A stretch of 40,655 nt of DNA from Sedimenticola sp. (GTDB lineage Bacteria > Pseudomonadota > Gammaproteobacteria > Chromatiales > Chromatiaceae): positions 1 to 40,655 of the forward strand of contig JAPHUE010000102.1 of the NCBI GenBank assembly GCA_026196795.1, written 5' to 3'. Below, piece by piece: positions 19,454-27,899 of the stretch. The notes below the pieces were generated by a model. It was not told the DNA's origin. It made no database searches and was given only the letters and a program-made list of their open reading frames with translations. The stretch's first letter is position 1; each line of letters starts with the position of its first letter. Position numbers and translations under genes: made by a program.

Positions 19454-21037
19454 TTGAATCTGGAGAGTGAAAACCACACCCGTTTGATCCACTCGCTGGC
19501 TAATCCCGCTATCTGGCCGGAGGGTGTTGGGCCGGATCAGGTCATTGAAACCCACATCTCAACCGTGCTGTTGGTAGGGGACTATGCCTACAAGATAAAA
19601 AAACCACTGAACCTGGGCTTTCTGGATTTCTCGACGTTATCGCGTCGTCGCCATTTCTGTCTGGAGGAGGTGCGTCTGAATGGGCGATTGGCTCCGTCTA
19701 TCTATATAGACGTCATTCCAATTACGGGATCGTTTGAAAAGCCTCAACCTTTTGGTGAGGGAGAGGCGATTGCCTATGCAGTTCGTATGCGCCGGTTTGA
19801 TCAATCGGGTCTTCTTTCTGATCATCCTGAATTACTGACCAATGAACAGGTAGATAGCCTGGCAGAGCAGTTGGTTTCGTTTCATGCCGAGGTAAAGGTC
19901 GCCGGTGCTGAGACCGATTTTGGTCGTCCCGAGGTGGTCGTGTTGCCTATGCGGGAGAATTTTGAGCAGATACGAGCGCTGACGGATCAGCTGTCGCTAC
20001 TCGCCAGGCTGGAGGCCCTGGAAAGCTGGACTGAGCAGCAGGCCGAGCGTCTTTCGCCCGTGCTGCTGGAACGAAAGACGGCGGGTTTTATTCGCGAGTG
20101 TCATGGTGATTTGCACTTGGGGAATATTGCCCTGAATAAGGGTGAATTACTGATTTTTGACGGGATAGAGTTCAATCCCAATCTGCGCTGGATTGATGTC
20201 ATCAGTGAATTGGCCTTTCTGCTGATGGATATGGATGAGAAGGGTTTGCATGGCAGCGCCCAGCGCCTGTTAAATCGATATCTGGAGTTGAGCGGTGATT
20301 ATGCCGCCGTTTCCCTGCTGCGTTTTTACCAGGTCTACCGTGCCATGGTACGGGCCAAGGTGACCGCTATTCGTTTGAACCAGGATGGGCTGGATGAAAA
20401 TCTACAAACTCAGCTGAAAGCGGAATTCCATAACTACCTGGAGCTGGCTGCAGCCTACACTCAGTCACAGGCCGTTGGCATTATTATCACTCACGGTTTT
20501 TCCGGTTCGGGAAAAAGTACCCAGACTCAACAGGTTCTTCAGGCATTTCCGGCGATACGTATCCGCTCGGACAGTGAGCGGCGTCGTATAGCCGGTCTTG
20601 CTCCAACGCAGTCGAGTCAATCGGATACGGGGGATGGTATCTACCAGGCCGATTTTACTGCCAGAACGTATGACCGACTTAAAGCACTCGCCAGCTTGAT
20701 TGTTCGTGCAGGTTGGGTGGCGATTGTAGACGCGACGTTCCTGCGTGAGGCCGATCGTGAGCAGTTCTGGAAAATGGCCGAAGAACTGGATGTTCCCTTT
20801 CTTATTCTTGATTTAAAAGTAGTTGAAAATTGCCTGCGCGAGCGGATCATGCAGCGTCAGCAGCAGGGAGAGGATGTTTCGGAGGCCACACTTAAAGTGC
20901 TTGATGCACAGCTTGAAACAGCACAGCCGTTAACGTTAGAAGAGCGGCAAACGGCGCTAGTTGTTGAAAGTGACCACTTACCAATCGAAGGAGTTATAGC
21001 GCGATTGCAGGGCAAAGCGTTTCCTGCGGACAGCTAA
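19454..21037 (+). CDS. Fusion of aminoglycoside-phosphotransferase-like kinase and P-loop (zeta/gluconate-kinase-like) ATPase
   Basis: ECHGDLHLGNIALNKGELLIFDGIEFNPNLRWIDVISELAF (APH) then GFSGSGKSTQTQQ Walker A, IVDATFLREADR. Confidence 0.9.
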   Translation: MNLESENHTRLIHSLANPAIWPEGVGPDQVIETHISTVLLVGDYAYKIKKPLNLGFLDFSTLSRRRHFCLEEVRLNGRLAPSIYIDVIPITGSFEKPQPFGEGEAIAYAVRMRRFDQSGLLSDHPELLTNEQVDSLAEQLVSFHAEVKVAGAETDFGRPEVVVLPMRENFEQIRALTDQLSLLARLEALESWTEQQAERLSPVLLERKTAGFIRECHGDLHLGNIALNKGELLIFDGIEFNPNLRWIDVISELAFLLMDMDEKGLHGSAQRLLNRYLELSGDYAAVSLLRFYQVYRAMVRAKVTAIRLNQDGLDENLQTQLKAEFHNYLELAAAYTQSQAVGIIITHGFSGSGKSTQTQQVLQAFPAIRIRSDSERRRIAGLAPTQSSQSDTGDGIYQADFTARTYDRLKALASLIVRAGWVAIVDATFLREADREQFWKMAEELDVPFLILDLKVVENCLRERIMQRQQQGEDVSEATLKVLDAQLETAQPLTLEERQTALVVESDHLPIEGVIARLQGKAFPADS

Positions 21038-21390
21038 AGAAGTTCGGTATCTTCGTGCCGGTAGGGTGGTGTGCAGCAACAGAGTATCACCAGGTCGTCT
21101 GTGCCGCTGTTACTGATAGCATGCGGTGTCCCGGGGGCAATCACGACTGTGTCACCCGGGGCAACCGGAAAAAGCGCCTGATCCAGACGCATCTCGCCGT
21201 ATCCCTGTGTGATGTGGTAGAGCTCTTCAGAGCAGTGATGTCGATGCAAGTGAGTGGTTACTCCGGCGGGAATAGTGGCTTCAGCAAGGCTCTGAAGCTT
21301 TACGGCATGCTGGTTCGGGTGCATGAGTTCGCGGATCAGAGAGCCATCTTTGGTCTGGTAGGCCGTTATGTCACTGTGGCTGGTTTTCAT
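21034..21390 (-). CDS. Cupin-domain protein
   Basis: TTHLHRHHCSEELYHITQGYGEM...VAPGDTVVIAPGTPHAISN. Confidence 0.88.
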   Translation of the reverse strand: MKTSHSDITAYQTKDGSLIRELMHPNQHAVKLQSLAEATIPAGVTTHLHRHHCSEELYHITQGYGEMRLDQALFPVAPGDTVVIAPGTPHAISNSGTDDLVILCCCTPPYRHEDTELL

Positions 21391-22355
21391 TGCAGGGGCA
21401 CCAGTTGTGCTGCATCCGCGATCACATCGGGAGTGGCGCCTGCCCGGTGAGCATTCTCACTGATATGGCGTCGCCAGGAACGGGCGCGGGGTTGGCCCTG
21501 AAAAAGCCCCAGGATGTGGCGACTGATACGATTAACCGGTGCGCCCTTGGCGTGCTGCTCCACAGCGAAGGGCATCAGCTGTTCGATAATCTGATGGCGG
21601 CTGGGAATAGGGTGGTCATCGCCGTATAAGAGCCGGTCGGCCTCTGCCAATATCCAGGGATTTTGATACGCCTCGCGTCCAATCATCACCCCATCAACAT
21701 GTTTCAGCTGCTCCTGGACCTGCTCCAGTGTGGTAATTCCACCATTGATAATGATCTCAAGATGGGGGAAATCCTGTTTAATTTGATGCACGATGTCATA
21801 GCGCAGCGGTGGGATCTCACGGTTCTCTTTTGGGCTCAAGCCACTCAACCAAGCCTTGCGGGCATGAATGATAAAGGTATTGCAGCCGGCTTCGCTCACG
21901 GTCGAGACAAAGCTAACCAGCGCCTCATAGCTGTCCAGATCATCAATGCCGATACGGTGTTTGACTGTAATGGGCAGGGTAGCGGCGGCTATCATGGCAG
22001 CAACACCATCCGCCACGATCTGTGGTGTAGCCATGAGGCAGGCACCAAACCGACCCGACTGCACTCGGTCGGAGGGGCAACCCACGTTCAAGTTGATCTC
22101 ATCATAGCCCCACTGTTCAGCCAGTCTTGCGCAAGCGGCCAGCTCGACGGGATCACTGCCCCCCAGCTGAAGTGCCACGGGATGTTCTGCAGGATCAAAA
22201 TCGAGATGCCGGGGCTGATCACCGTGCAATAACGCTCCTGTAGTCACCATCTCGGTATAGAGCAGGGTATGTTTGGATATCAGGCGCAGGAAGTACCGGC
22301 AGTAGCGATCAGTCCAATCCAGCATCGGGGCAACAGAAAGTTTACGACTAAGCAT
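21387..22355 (-). CDS. dusA: tRNA-dihydrouridine(20/20a) synthase
   Basis: LSVAPMLDWTDRYCRYFLR, TEMVTTGALLHGD, NLNVGCPSDRVQSGRFGACLM, VKHRIGIDD, HARKAWLSGLSPKENREIPPL. Confidence 0.96.
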   Translation of the reverse strand: MLSRKLSVAPMLDWTDRYCRYFLRLISKHTLLYTEMVTTGALLHGDQPRHLDFDPAEHPVALQLGGSDPVELAACARLAEQWGYDEINLNVGCPSDRVQSGRFGACLMATPQIVADGVAAMIAAATLPITVKHRIGIDDLDSYEALVSFVSTVSEAGCNTFIIHARKAWLSGLSPKENREIPPLRYDIVHQIKQDFPHLEIIINGGITTLEQVQEQLKHVDGVMIGREAYQNPWILAEADRLLYGDDHPIPSRHQIIEQLMPFAVEQHAKGAPVNRISRHILGLFQGQPRARSWRRHISENAHRAGATPDVIADAAQLVPLQ

Positions 22356-22715
22356 AGGGATATAATGAATTAAAAAAAAGTGAATGATGTGATTTTTAGC
22401 CGCGCATCTGCGTCTGGCCAGTGACGGGGCCTTGCGTATGAATTGTCTAGAAAAAAGTTAATAAAAACAAATCGTAGAAAGCAGTATGATATTCACCAAT
22501 CAATGCCACATGCAATATTAAGGGTATCATGCATCATTGATGGATTCTTAGGCCAATCAGAATATTCCTTTACATTGGCCGTATATATATCAGTTGTCCC
22601 GTTAGGCTTTGTAGATAATCAAGTCATTTATGATCAATACGGCAGTCTGCCTTTTAGCAGAACAAACCGATTGTCTGTTGAGTAGGAAATTAGCCCCTGG
22701 AGTTGAAATCAGAGC

Positions 22716-24167
22716 ATGTTCAAACAAAAAAAGAGGTTGATGATCCTGATCAGTTCCTTGTTAGTAGCGGGTTTCTTGCTGACGAGTCTGGCCAGTTACT
22801 TTATATCCGTCGCCTCCTTGCGGGACCATGTTACCAATAATGAATTACCGCTCACCAGTGACAATATCTATACTGAGATTCAACGCGATCTGCTAAAACC
22901 CATATTTATCTCTTCACTCATGGCTTCCGATACCTTTTTGCGAGACTGGGTGATTCGAGGTGAGCAGGAACAGACGGAAGTCACGCGGTATCTCAAGGAG
23001 ATCATGGAAAAGTACAATGCCTTTACGGCATTTTTTGTATCGGAGAAGAGCCGCAATTATTACCACGCCGATGGCTTGCTAAAGCAAGTAGACCCTAAAG
23101 AACAACGCGATGCCTGGTATTTTCGGGTGCGTGAGTTGCCCAGCGATTACGAAATCAATGTTGATTTTGACATGGCAAATAATGATGCCATGACGGTATT
23201 CGTTAATTATCGTGTCTATGATTACGATGGTAAGTTTATTGGTGTCACTGGTGTCGGGTTAGCGGTTGATGCGGTTGAAAAGTTGATCAACCATTACCAG
23301 GATACCTATGACCGGAATATTCTGTTTGTCGATCAACAGGGCGGGATCAGGCTGAGTAGCGCAGGATTAGGTGACAGTCAAAGTTATTTGAAAGAGCTTG
23401 AGCGTCATGCCGATACAGGGCAGTTATTGAAAGAGATATCTGCTGCCGATATCGGTTCGTTTGAGTATCGTTCATCAGACCGGACGGTTATGTTTAACAC
23501 CCGCTATATCAAGGAGTTTGGTTGGTATTTACTAGTAGTTCAGAGTGAGGTGGAGGGGACCGGAGAGCTGTTTAATACGTTGCTGATCAACCTGGCCGCC
23601 TGTGCCTTGATCACACTTATCGTGTTAGTCATTATTAACTACACCATCTCCTCATACCAACAAGATATTGAACGGATGGCAACAACCGACAAGTTAACCG
23701 GTTTGTATAACCGCCAGGCCCTGGATATTCTCTTCAAACAACTGATATTAAATCAGAAACGGCATCCAACTAAGATGGCAGCGATGCTGTTTGATATTGA
23801 TCATTTTAAACGAGTGAATGATCAATATGGTCATCTGGCAGGGGATGCGGTGTTGGAACAGATTGCCCGGTTGACAGTCTCCCGCTTGCGTGAAACAGAT
23901 ATCACCTGTCGTTGGGGAGGCGAAGAGTTCCTGGTGCTGTTAAAGGATTGCGATAGTTCTGTTGCACGTAATATGGCGGAAGAGTTGCGGTTGAGTGTGC
24001 TTAATAATCCCACTGAATATCAGGAAAAGAAGATTGAAGCTACGATTAGTGTTGGTGTCGCTGAGTATCGCGCTGATGATACGAGGGATCAACTAATTGC
24101 CAGGGTAGATACTGCCCTTTTTAAAGCCAAGAGAGGTGGACGGAATCAGGTAGCTATAGATGATTGA
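22716..24167 (+). CDS. Membrane diguanylate cyclase with periplasmic Cache-like sensor domain
   Basis: Two TM segments; TTDKLTGLYNRQALD, FDIDHFKRVNDQYGHLAGDAVL, RWGGEEFLVLL (GGEEF). Confidence 0.93.
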   Translation: MFKQKKRLMILISSLLVAGFLLTSLASYFISVASLRDHVTNNELPLTSDNIYTEIQRDLLKPIFISSLMASDTFLRDWVIRGEQEQTEVTRYLKEIMEKYNAFTAFFVSEKSRNYYHADGLLKQVDPKEQRDAWYFRVRELPSDYEINVDFDMANNDAMTVFVNYRVYDYDGKFIGVTGVGLAVDAVEKLINHYQDTYDRNILFVDQQGGIRLSSAGLGDSQSYLKELERHADTGQLLKEISAADIGSFEYRSSDRTVMFNTRYIKEFGWYLLVVQSEVEGTGELFNTLLINLAACALITLIVLVIINYTISSYQQDIERMATTDKLTGLYNRQALDILFKQLILNQKRHPTKMAAMLFDIDHFKRVNDQYGHLAGDAVLEQIARLTVSRLRETDITCRWGGEEFLVLLKDCDSSVARNMAEELRLSVLNNPTEYQEKKIEATISVGVAEYRADDTRDQLIARVDTALFKAKRGGRNQVAIDD

Positions 24168-24251
24168 GTTACTTCGTCTAATTACTATGTCTGGTGGTAC
24201 AGGTCGATAGGGTTCTCGGTCGAGTAAACTGATTGGGTTGTGTGTGTGTAT

Positions 24252-24288
24252 TAAAAAACCGGCCAATAGGTAAACCCTACTGACCGGT
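24252..24288 (-). terminator. Rho-independent terminator for the 24343-24558 gene
   Basis: Reverse strand ACCGGTCAGTAGGGTTTACCTATTGGCCGGTTTTTTAA: 13-bp stem with G-U pairs then T6. Confidence 0.8.
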
Positions 24289-24342
24289 AAAAGCTTGAAT
24301 ATTTATACTCGATATAAGTATTCCGAATACCTCAATGAAGTA

Positions 24343-24558
24343 TTAATCATTCTTCCCTTTTTCTTGACCATCGTCTTTGATGGATTCAAGACAATCCTTC
24401 ATGAAATCGTCAAGTTCAGCCGCTGGCACAGCATCTTCCTTCGCATAGGCCTGGCAGCGCTCTTCATCAGTTTGATTAGAACTGTCAGCAGCAATGGCGC
24501 TATTTGCTATGATCGCAAATAGTAAAACTAACAGACTGTACAACGATGTTTTTTTCAT
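24343..24558 (-). CDS. Small exported hypothetical protein
   Basis: Signal peptide MKKTSLYSLLVLLFAIIANSAIAA + acidic 2-Cys mature region; terminator downstream. Confidence 0.75.
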   Translation of the reverse strand: MKKTSLYSLLVLLFAIIANSAIAADSSNQTDEERCQAYAKEDAVPAAELDDFMKDCLESIKDDGQEKGKND

Positions 24559-24800
24559 ACACAGCTTTCCTCAGTGTGCCAATAAATCAGGTCAGATAAT
24601 CTGGAAGAGTTGACTCTTCCAGCGGCGTATTTATAGGGGATAGTTGACCCCATGGCGAGAGAATTATTATTGTCGTTACGATCATTAAATATGATCGTCA
24701 ATGGGGATAAATAAGTAAAAATATTGACTGGAATAAATAGTGGGGGTGGGGATGGGGATGGGTGAAATAGGGTTGTTCGACAGGAAGGGATTTACTGACT

Positions 24801-24833
24801 GCATCACCGAGGCCTTTTCAGGCCCGGTGATGC
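24801..24833 (-). terminator. Hairpin downstream of gltA, candidate terminator
   Basis: GCATCACCGAGGCC TTTTCA GGCCCGGTGATGC stem, just past gltA stop. Confidence 0.6.
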
Positions 24834-24857
24834 TTGCCTCATGGCTAATTAGTCTGC

Positions 24858-26150
24858 TTACCAGCCGCGCTCGGATCTCGGAATAAAGCGGCCTTGCTGC
24901 AGACCAGTATAGACTTGGCGCGGTCTCCAGATTTTACCGTCGTTCTGGCTATGCTGTTCATACCAATGCGCTATCCAGCCTGGCAGACGTCCGATAGCAA
25001 AGATGACGGTAAACATACTTGTCGGAATACCAATAGCCCGCAAGATGATGCCGCTGTAAAAATCCACATTGGGGTAGAGCTTCCGCTCAATAAAGTAACT
25101 GTCGCTAAGGGCAATCTCTTCCAGCTTTTTAGCGATTTCTAAAAGGGGGTCATTAATGCCCAGCTTGTTAAACAGTTTTTCGCTGACGTCACGCAGGATG
25201 GTCGCGCGTGGATCAAAATTTCTATACACGCGGTGCCCAAACCCCATTAATTTTACCGGGCTGTCTTTATCTTTTGCCAGCGCAACATACGCCTCAGGTG
25301 TCATGTTGCCTTGATGAATCGCTTCCAACATTTCGATAACGGCCATATTGGCTCCGCCATGCAATGGACCCCAGAGAGCACTGACACCGGCAGCGCAAGA
25401 GGCGAACAGATTGGCACCGCTAGAACCGACCATACGAACGGTAGAGGTGCTGCAGTTCTGCTCATGATCGGCATGCAAAATAAGAATCAGATTTAAGGCG
25501 GTAAGCACCTCCTCTTCCATGGTGTACTGCTTATAGGGTTCAGAGAACATCATATGCAGGAAATTTGACACGTAGGGCAGTGAAGGGTCTGGGTAGTTAT
25601 AAGGCAATCCCAGTGAGCGTCTGTAGGCATAAGCTGCCAGTGTTCGAACTTTGCTGATAAGTCGTGCGGCGGCACGTGCAAATTGAGTTTCATCTTCCAG
25701 TTCAAGAAACTCAGGATGGAAGCAGGAGAGGGTGGATATCATAGCCGACAGCACAGCCATCGGAGGTGCAGAGCGGGGGAACCCGGCAAAGTGGTGCTTC
25801 ATGTCCTCATCCAGGTTGGCGTTCTTTGTCAGGCTGGCACTAAACTGTGCGTACTGATCTCTGTTAGGCAGCTCGCCAAAAATAAGTGCCAAAGCCACTT
25901 CAACAAAATTCGGGTTGTCTTGGAACTGTTCAAGTGGGATGCCACGATAACGAAGAATCCCCTGGTCGCCATCAATAAAGGTGATATCGCTTTGACAGCT
26001 ACCGGTATTACCGAGGCCTGGATCATAGGTGATTAGGCCAGTTAGATTTCGTAGGTTACGGATATCAATAGCGTTATCGCCCTCTGTGCCAAAGATCAGG
26101 GGTAACTCATATTCGTTGCCCTGGTGAATCAGTTTTGCGCTCTCAGACAT
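24858..26150 (-). CDS. gltA: Citrate synthase
   Basis: LHADHEQNCSTSTVRMVGSSGANLF, LWGPLHGGANMAVIEML, GFGHRVYRNFDPRA. Confidence 0.97.
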   Translation of the reverse strand: MSESAKLIHQGNEYELPLIFGTEGDNAIDIRNLRNLTGLITYDPGLGNTGSCQSDITFIDGDQGILRYRGIPLEQFQDNPNFVEVALALIFGELPNRDQYAQFSASLTKNANLDEDMKHHFAGFPRSAPPMAVLSAMISTLSCFHPEFLELEDETQFARAAARLISKVRTLAAYAYRRSLGLPYNYPDPSLPYVSNFLHMMFSEPYKQYTMEEEVLTALNLILILHADHEQNCSTSTVRMVGSSGANLFASCAAGVSALWGPLHGGANMAVIEMLEAIHQGNMTPEAYVALAKDKDSPVKLMGFGHRVYRNFDPRATILRDVSEKLFNKLGINDPLLEIAKKLEEIALSDSYFIERKLYPNVDFYSGIILRAIGIPTSMFTVIFAIGRLPGWIAHWYEQHSQNDGKIWRPRQVYTGLQQGRFIPRSERGW

Positions 26151-26378
26151 GGGTAACTCCGTTTGGTGTGGTGGTGTTGGCTTGATTTTGCCCGTACGGC
26201 AGGGCGGGTTGCATATTGCTAATGGTGGGGCTGGAAGAGGTTCTCAGAAAGCACTTTTTTAACAAATTATTTTTCTCATAATGATTAATAAGTTTTGTTA
26301 TCTATTTGCAGTTAATTGATATAAATCTGTCGCCGAAATTTACCACCCGGTATTCGGGGCAGAGAGGAGAAAAAAGAA

Positions 26379-26558
26379 GTGAATAGAAGGCTGCGAAATG
26401 AGTTTTTTGATGAGCTCGAGGAGCTGGATTATCGGCCGCACTATCGAAATCATATTGACCGCAAGGGAAATCGTCAGTTGGATATGGATGCACCACGTAG
26501 TCGCAGTAGAAATCGCCCGCGACGCGATAGAAAAGAGCCGGAAATGTACGATTATTAA
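26379..26558 (+). CDS. Small basic/acidic patterned hypothetical protein, GTG start (not in supplied ORF track)
   Basis: AGGAG upstream of GTG; MNRRLRNEFFDELEELDYRPHYRNHIDRKGNRQLDMDAPRSRSRNRPRRDRKEPEMYDY*. Confidence 0.5.
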   Translation: MNRRLRNEFFDELEELDYRPHYRNHIDRKGNRQLDMDAPRSRSRNRPRRDRKEPEMYDY

Positions 26559-26667
26559 TGACAGTTACGCTGTAATGGAATGTAACGTTCGCATAAATAG
26601 TGGGGTGTTTTTAACTCAGTAATCCTAATTGTTTAGACTCTAATCGGCTGGCACGGCAGAAACGTTG

Positions 26668-26778
26668 ATGGGGCTGATGTCGGATCAACGAACCCTGCAT
26701 GTCGAGTGGTACATTGTAATTCTTATTATGATTGAAATTGTGTTGACGCTCTATGAACTCTTTTTCAGGCATGCCTGA
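26668..26778 (+). other. Short TM ORF resembling C-terminal tail of RMD1/DUF155 proteins; remnant or micropeptide
   Basis: MGLMSDQRTLHVEWYIVILIMIEIVLTLYELFFRHA*; stop TGA overlaps next ATG (TGATG). Confidence 0.45.
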
Positions 26779-27899
26779 TGACTGCTGATACCTGTTGTTC
26801 AGAATTGATTATTCGCAGTGCCGTGCCTGATGACCTGGAAGCGTTAGCCAGATTAGAGGAGCGTTGTTTCAATGTGGATCGCATTGCGTCACGGCAGTTT
26901 CGCTATCTCCTGAAAAAGGGTAATGCCGCGATATTGATTGCCGAAGTGCAAGGCGTTGCTGTGGGTGATGTGGTACTGCTCTTCTCCCGGGCGACATCGG
27001 TAGCCAGGCTTTACTCCATTGCAGTGAGTCCAGATGTCAGGGGTATGGGGATAGGGCACTGCTTAATGAAAGCGGCTGAAACAGAGGCATGGTCACACCG
27101 GCGTGCTTATCTGCGTTTGGAAGTTCGTAAGGACAACCGCTCCGCGATCCGGCTTTATGAGTCACGTGGCTATCGTCGACTCGGAGAGGTTGTCGACTAT
27201 TATGAAGATCACATGGATGCCTGGCGCCTGGAAAAGTCACTGGCTCCAGATCTCCATCCTGAACTCACTTCTGTGCCCTATTATGAGCAGAGTCTTGAAT
27301 TCACCTGCGGTGCAGCATCGCTGATGATGGCGATGAAAGCCCTTCAGTCAACGGTTATCTTTTCACGCCGTCTTGAACTGCGTCTGTGGCGCGAGGCGAC
27401 AACCATTTTCATGACCTCAGGTCATGGTGGCTGCGGTCCTTATGGCTTGGCATTGGCTGCGGTCAATAGAGGATTTGGCGTGGATGTCTATGTGACGGGT
27501 GAAGGCACTCATCTTGGTGACTCGGTTCGCAGTAGTCATAAAAAAGAGGTGATGCGACTGGTTCAGGAAGATATGTATGAGCAGTTGCAGGCCCTGGGGG
27601 TGCCAATCAATCCTGCCGGTGTGAGTGCTAAAGAGATTGATGAGTGTCTTCAACGCAAGGGTATTCCTCTGGTGTTGATTAGCTCCTGGCAGATCTATAA
27701 AGCGCGTGTACCCCATTGGGTCGTTGTGACCGGTTCGGATGATAGTTTTATTTATGTTAATGACCCCTTTGTTGATCGGGATGAGGGCGAGACGCTAATC
27801 GATTCTATACATATGCCGATACTCAAGGAGAAATTTGAAACGATGGCGCGCTACGGACGTGTGGGATTACAGGCTATGGTGGTGCTGTATCATGACTGA
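26778..27899 (+). CDS. GNAT N-acetyltransferase (RimI-like) fused to C39-like peptidase domain
   Basis: SIAVSPDVRGMGIGHCLMKAAE...LRLEVRKDNRSAIRLYESRGY; then VPYYEQSLEFTCGAASLMMAMKAL...HWVVVTGSDDSFIYVNDP (Cys/His/Asp). Confidence 0.92.
   Translation: MTADTCCSELIIRSAVPDDLEALARLEERCFNVDRIASRQFRYLLKKGNAAILIAEVQGVAVGDVVLLFSRATSVARLYSIAVSPDVRGMGIGHCLMKAAETEAWSHRRAYLRLEVRKDNRSAIRLYESRGYRRLGEVVDYYEDHMDAWRLEKSLAPDLHPELTSVPYYEQSLEFTCGAASLMMAMKALQSTVIFSRRLELRLWREATTIFMTSGHGGCGPYGLALAAVNRGFGVDVYVTGEGTHLGDSVRSSHKKEVMRLVQEDMYEQLQALGVPINPAGVSAKEIDECLQRKGIPLVLISSWQIYKARVPHWVVVTGSDDSFIYVNDPFVDRDEGETLIDSIHMPILKEKFETMARYGRVGLQAMVVLYHD

Noticed and set aside
22443-22685. 80-codon + ORF upstream of the diguanylate cyclase
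   Set aside because: Non-ATG start, no clear Shine-Dalgarno and no domain character; region more likely regulatory.
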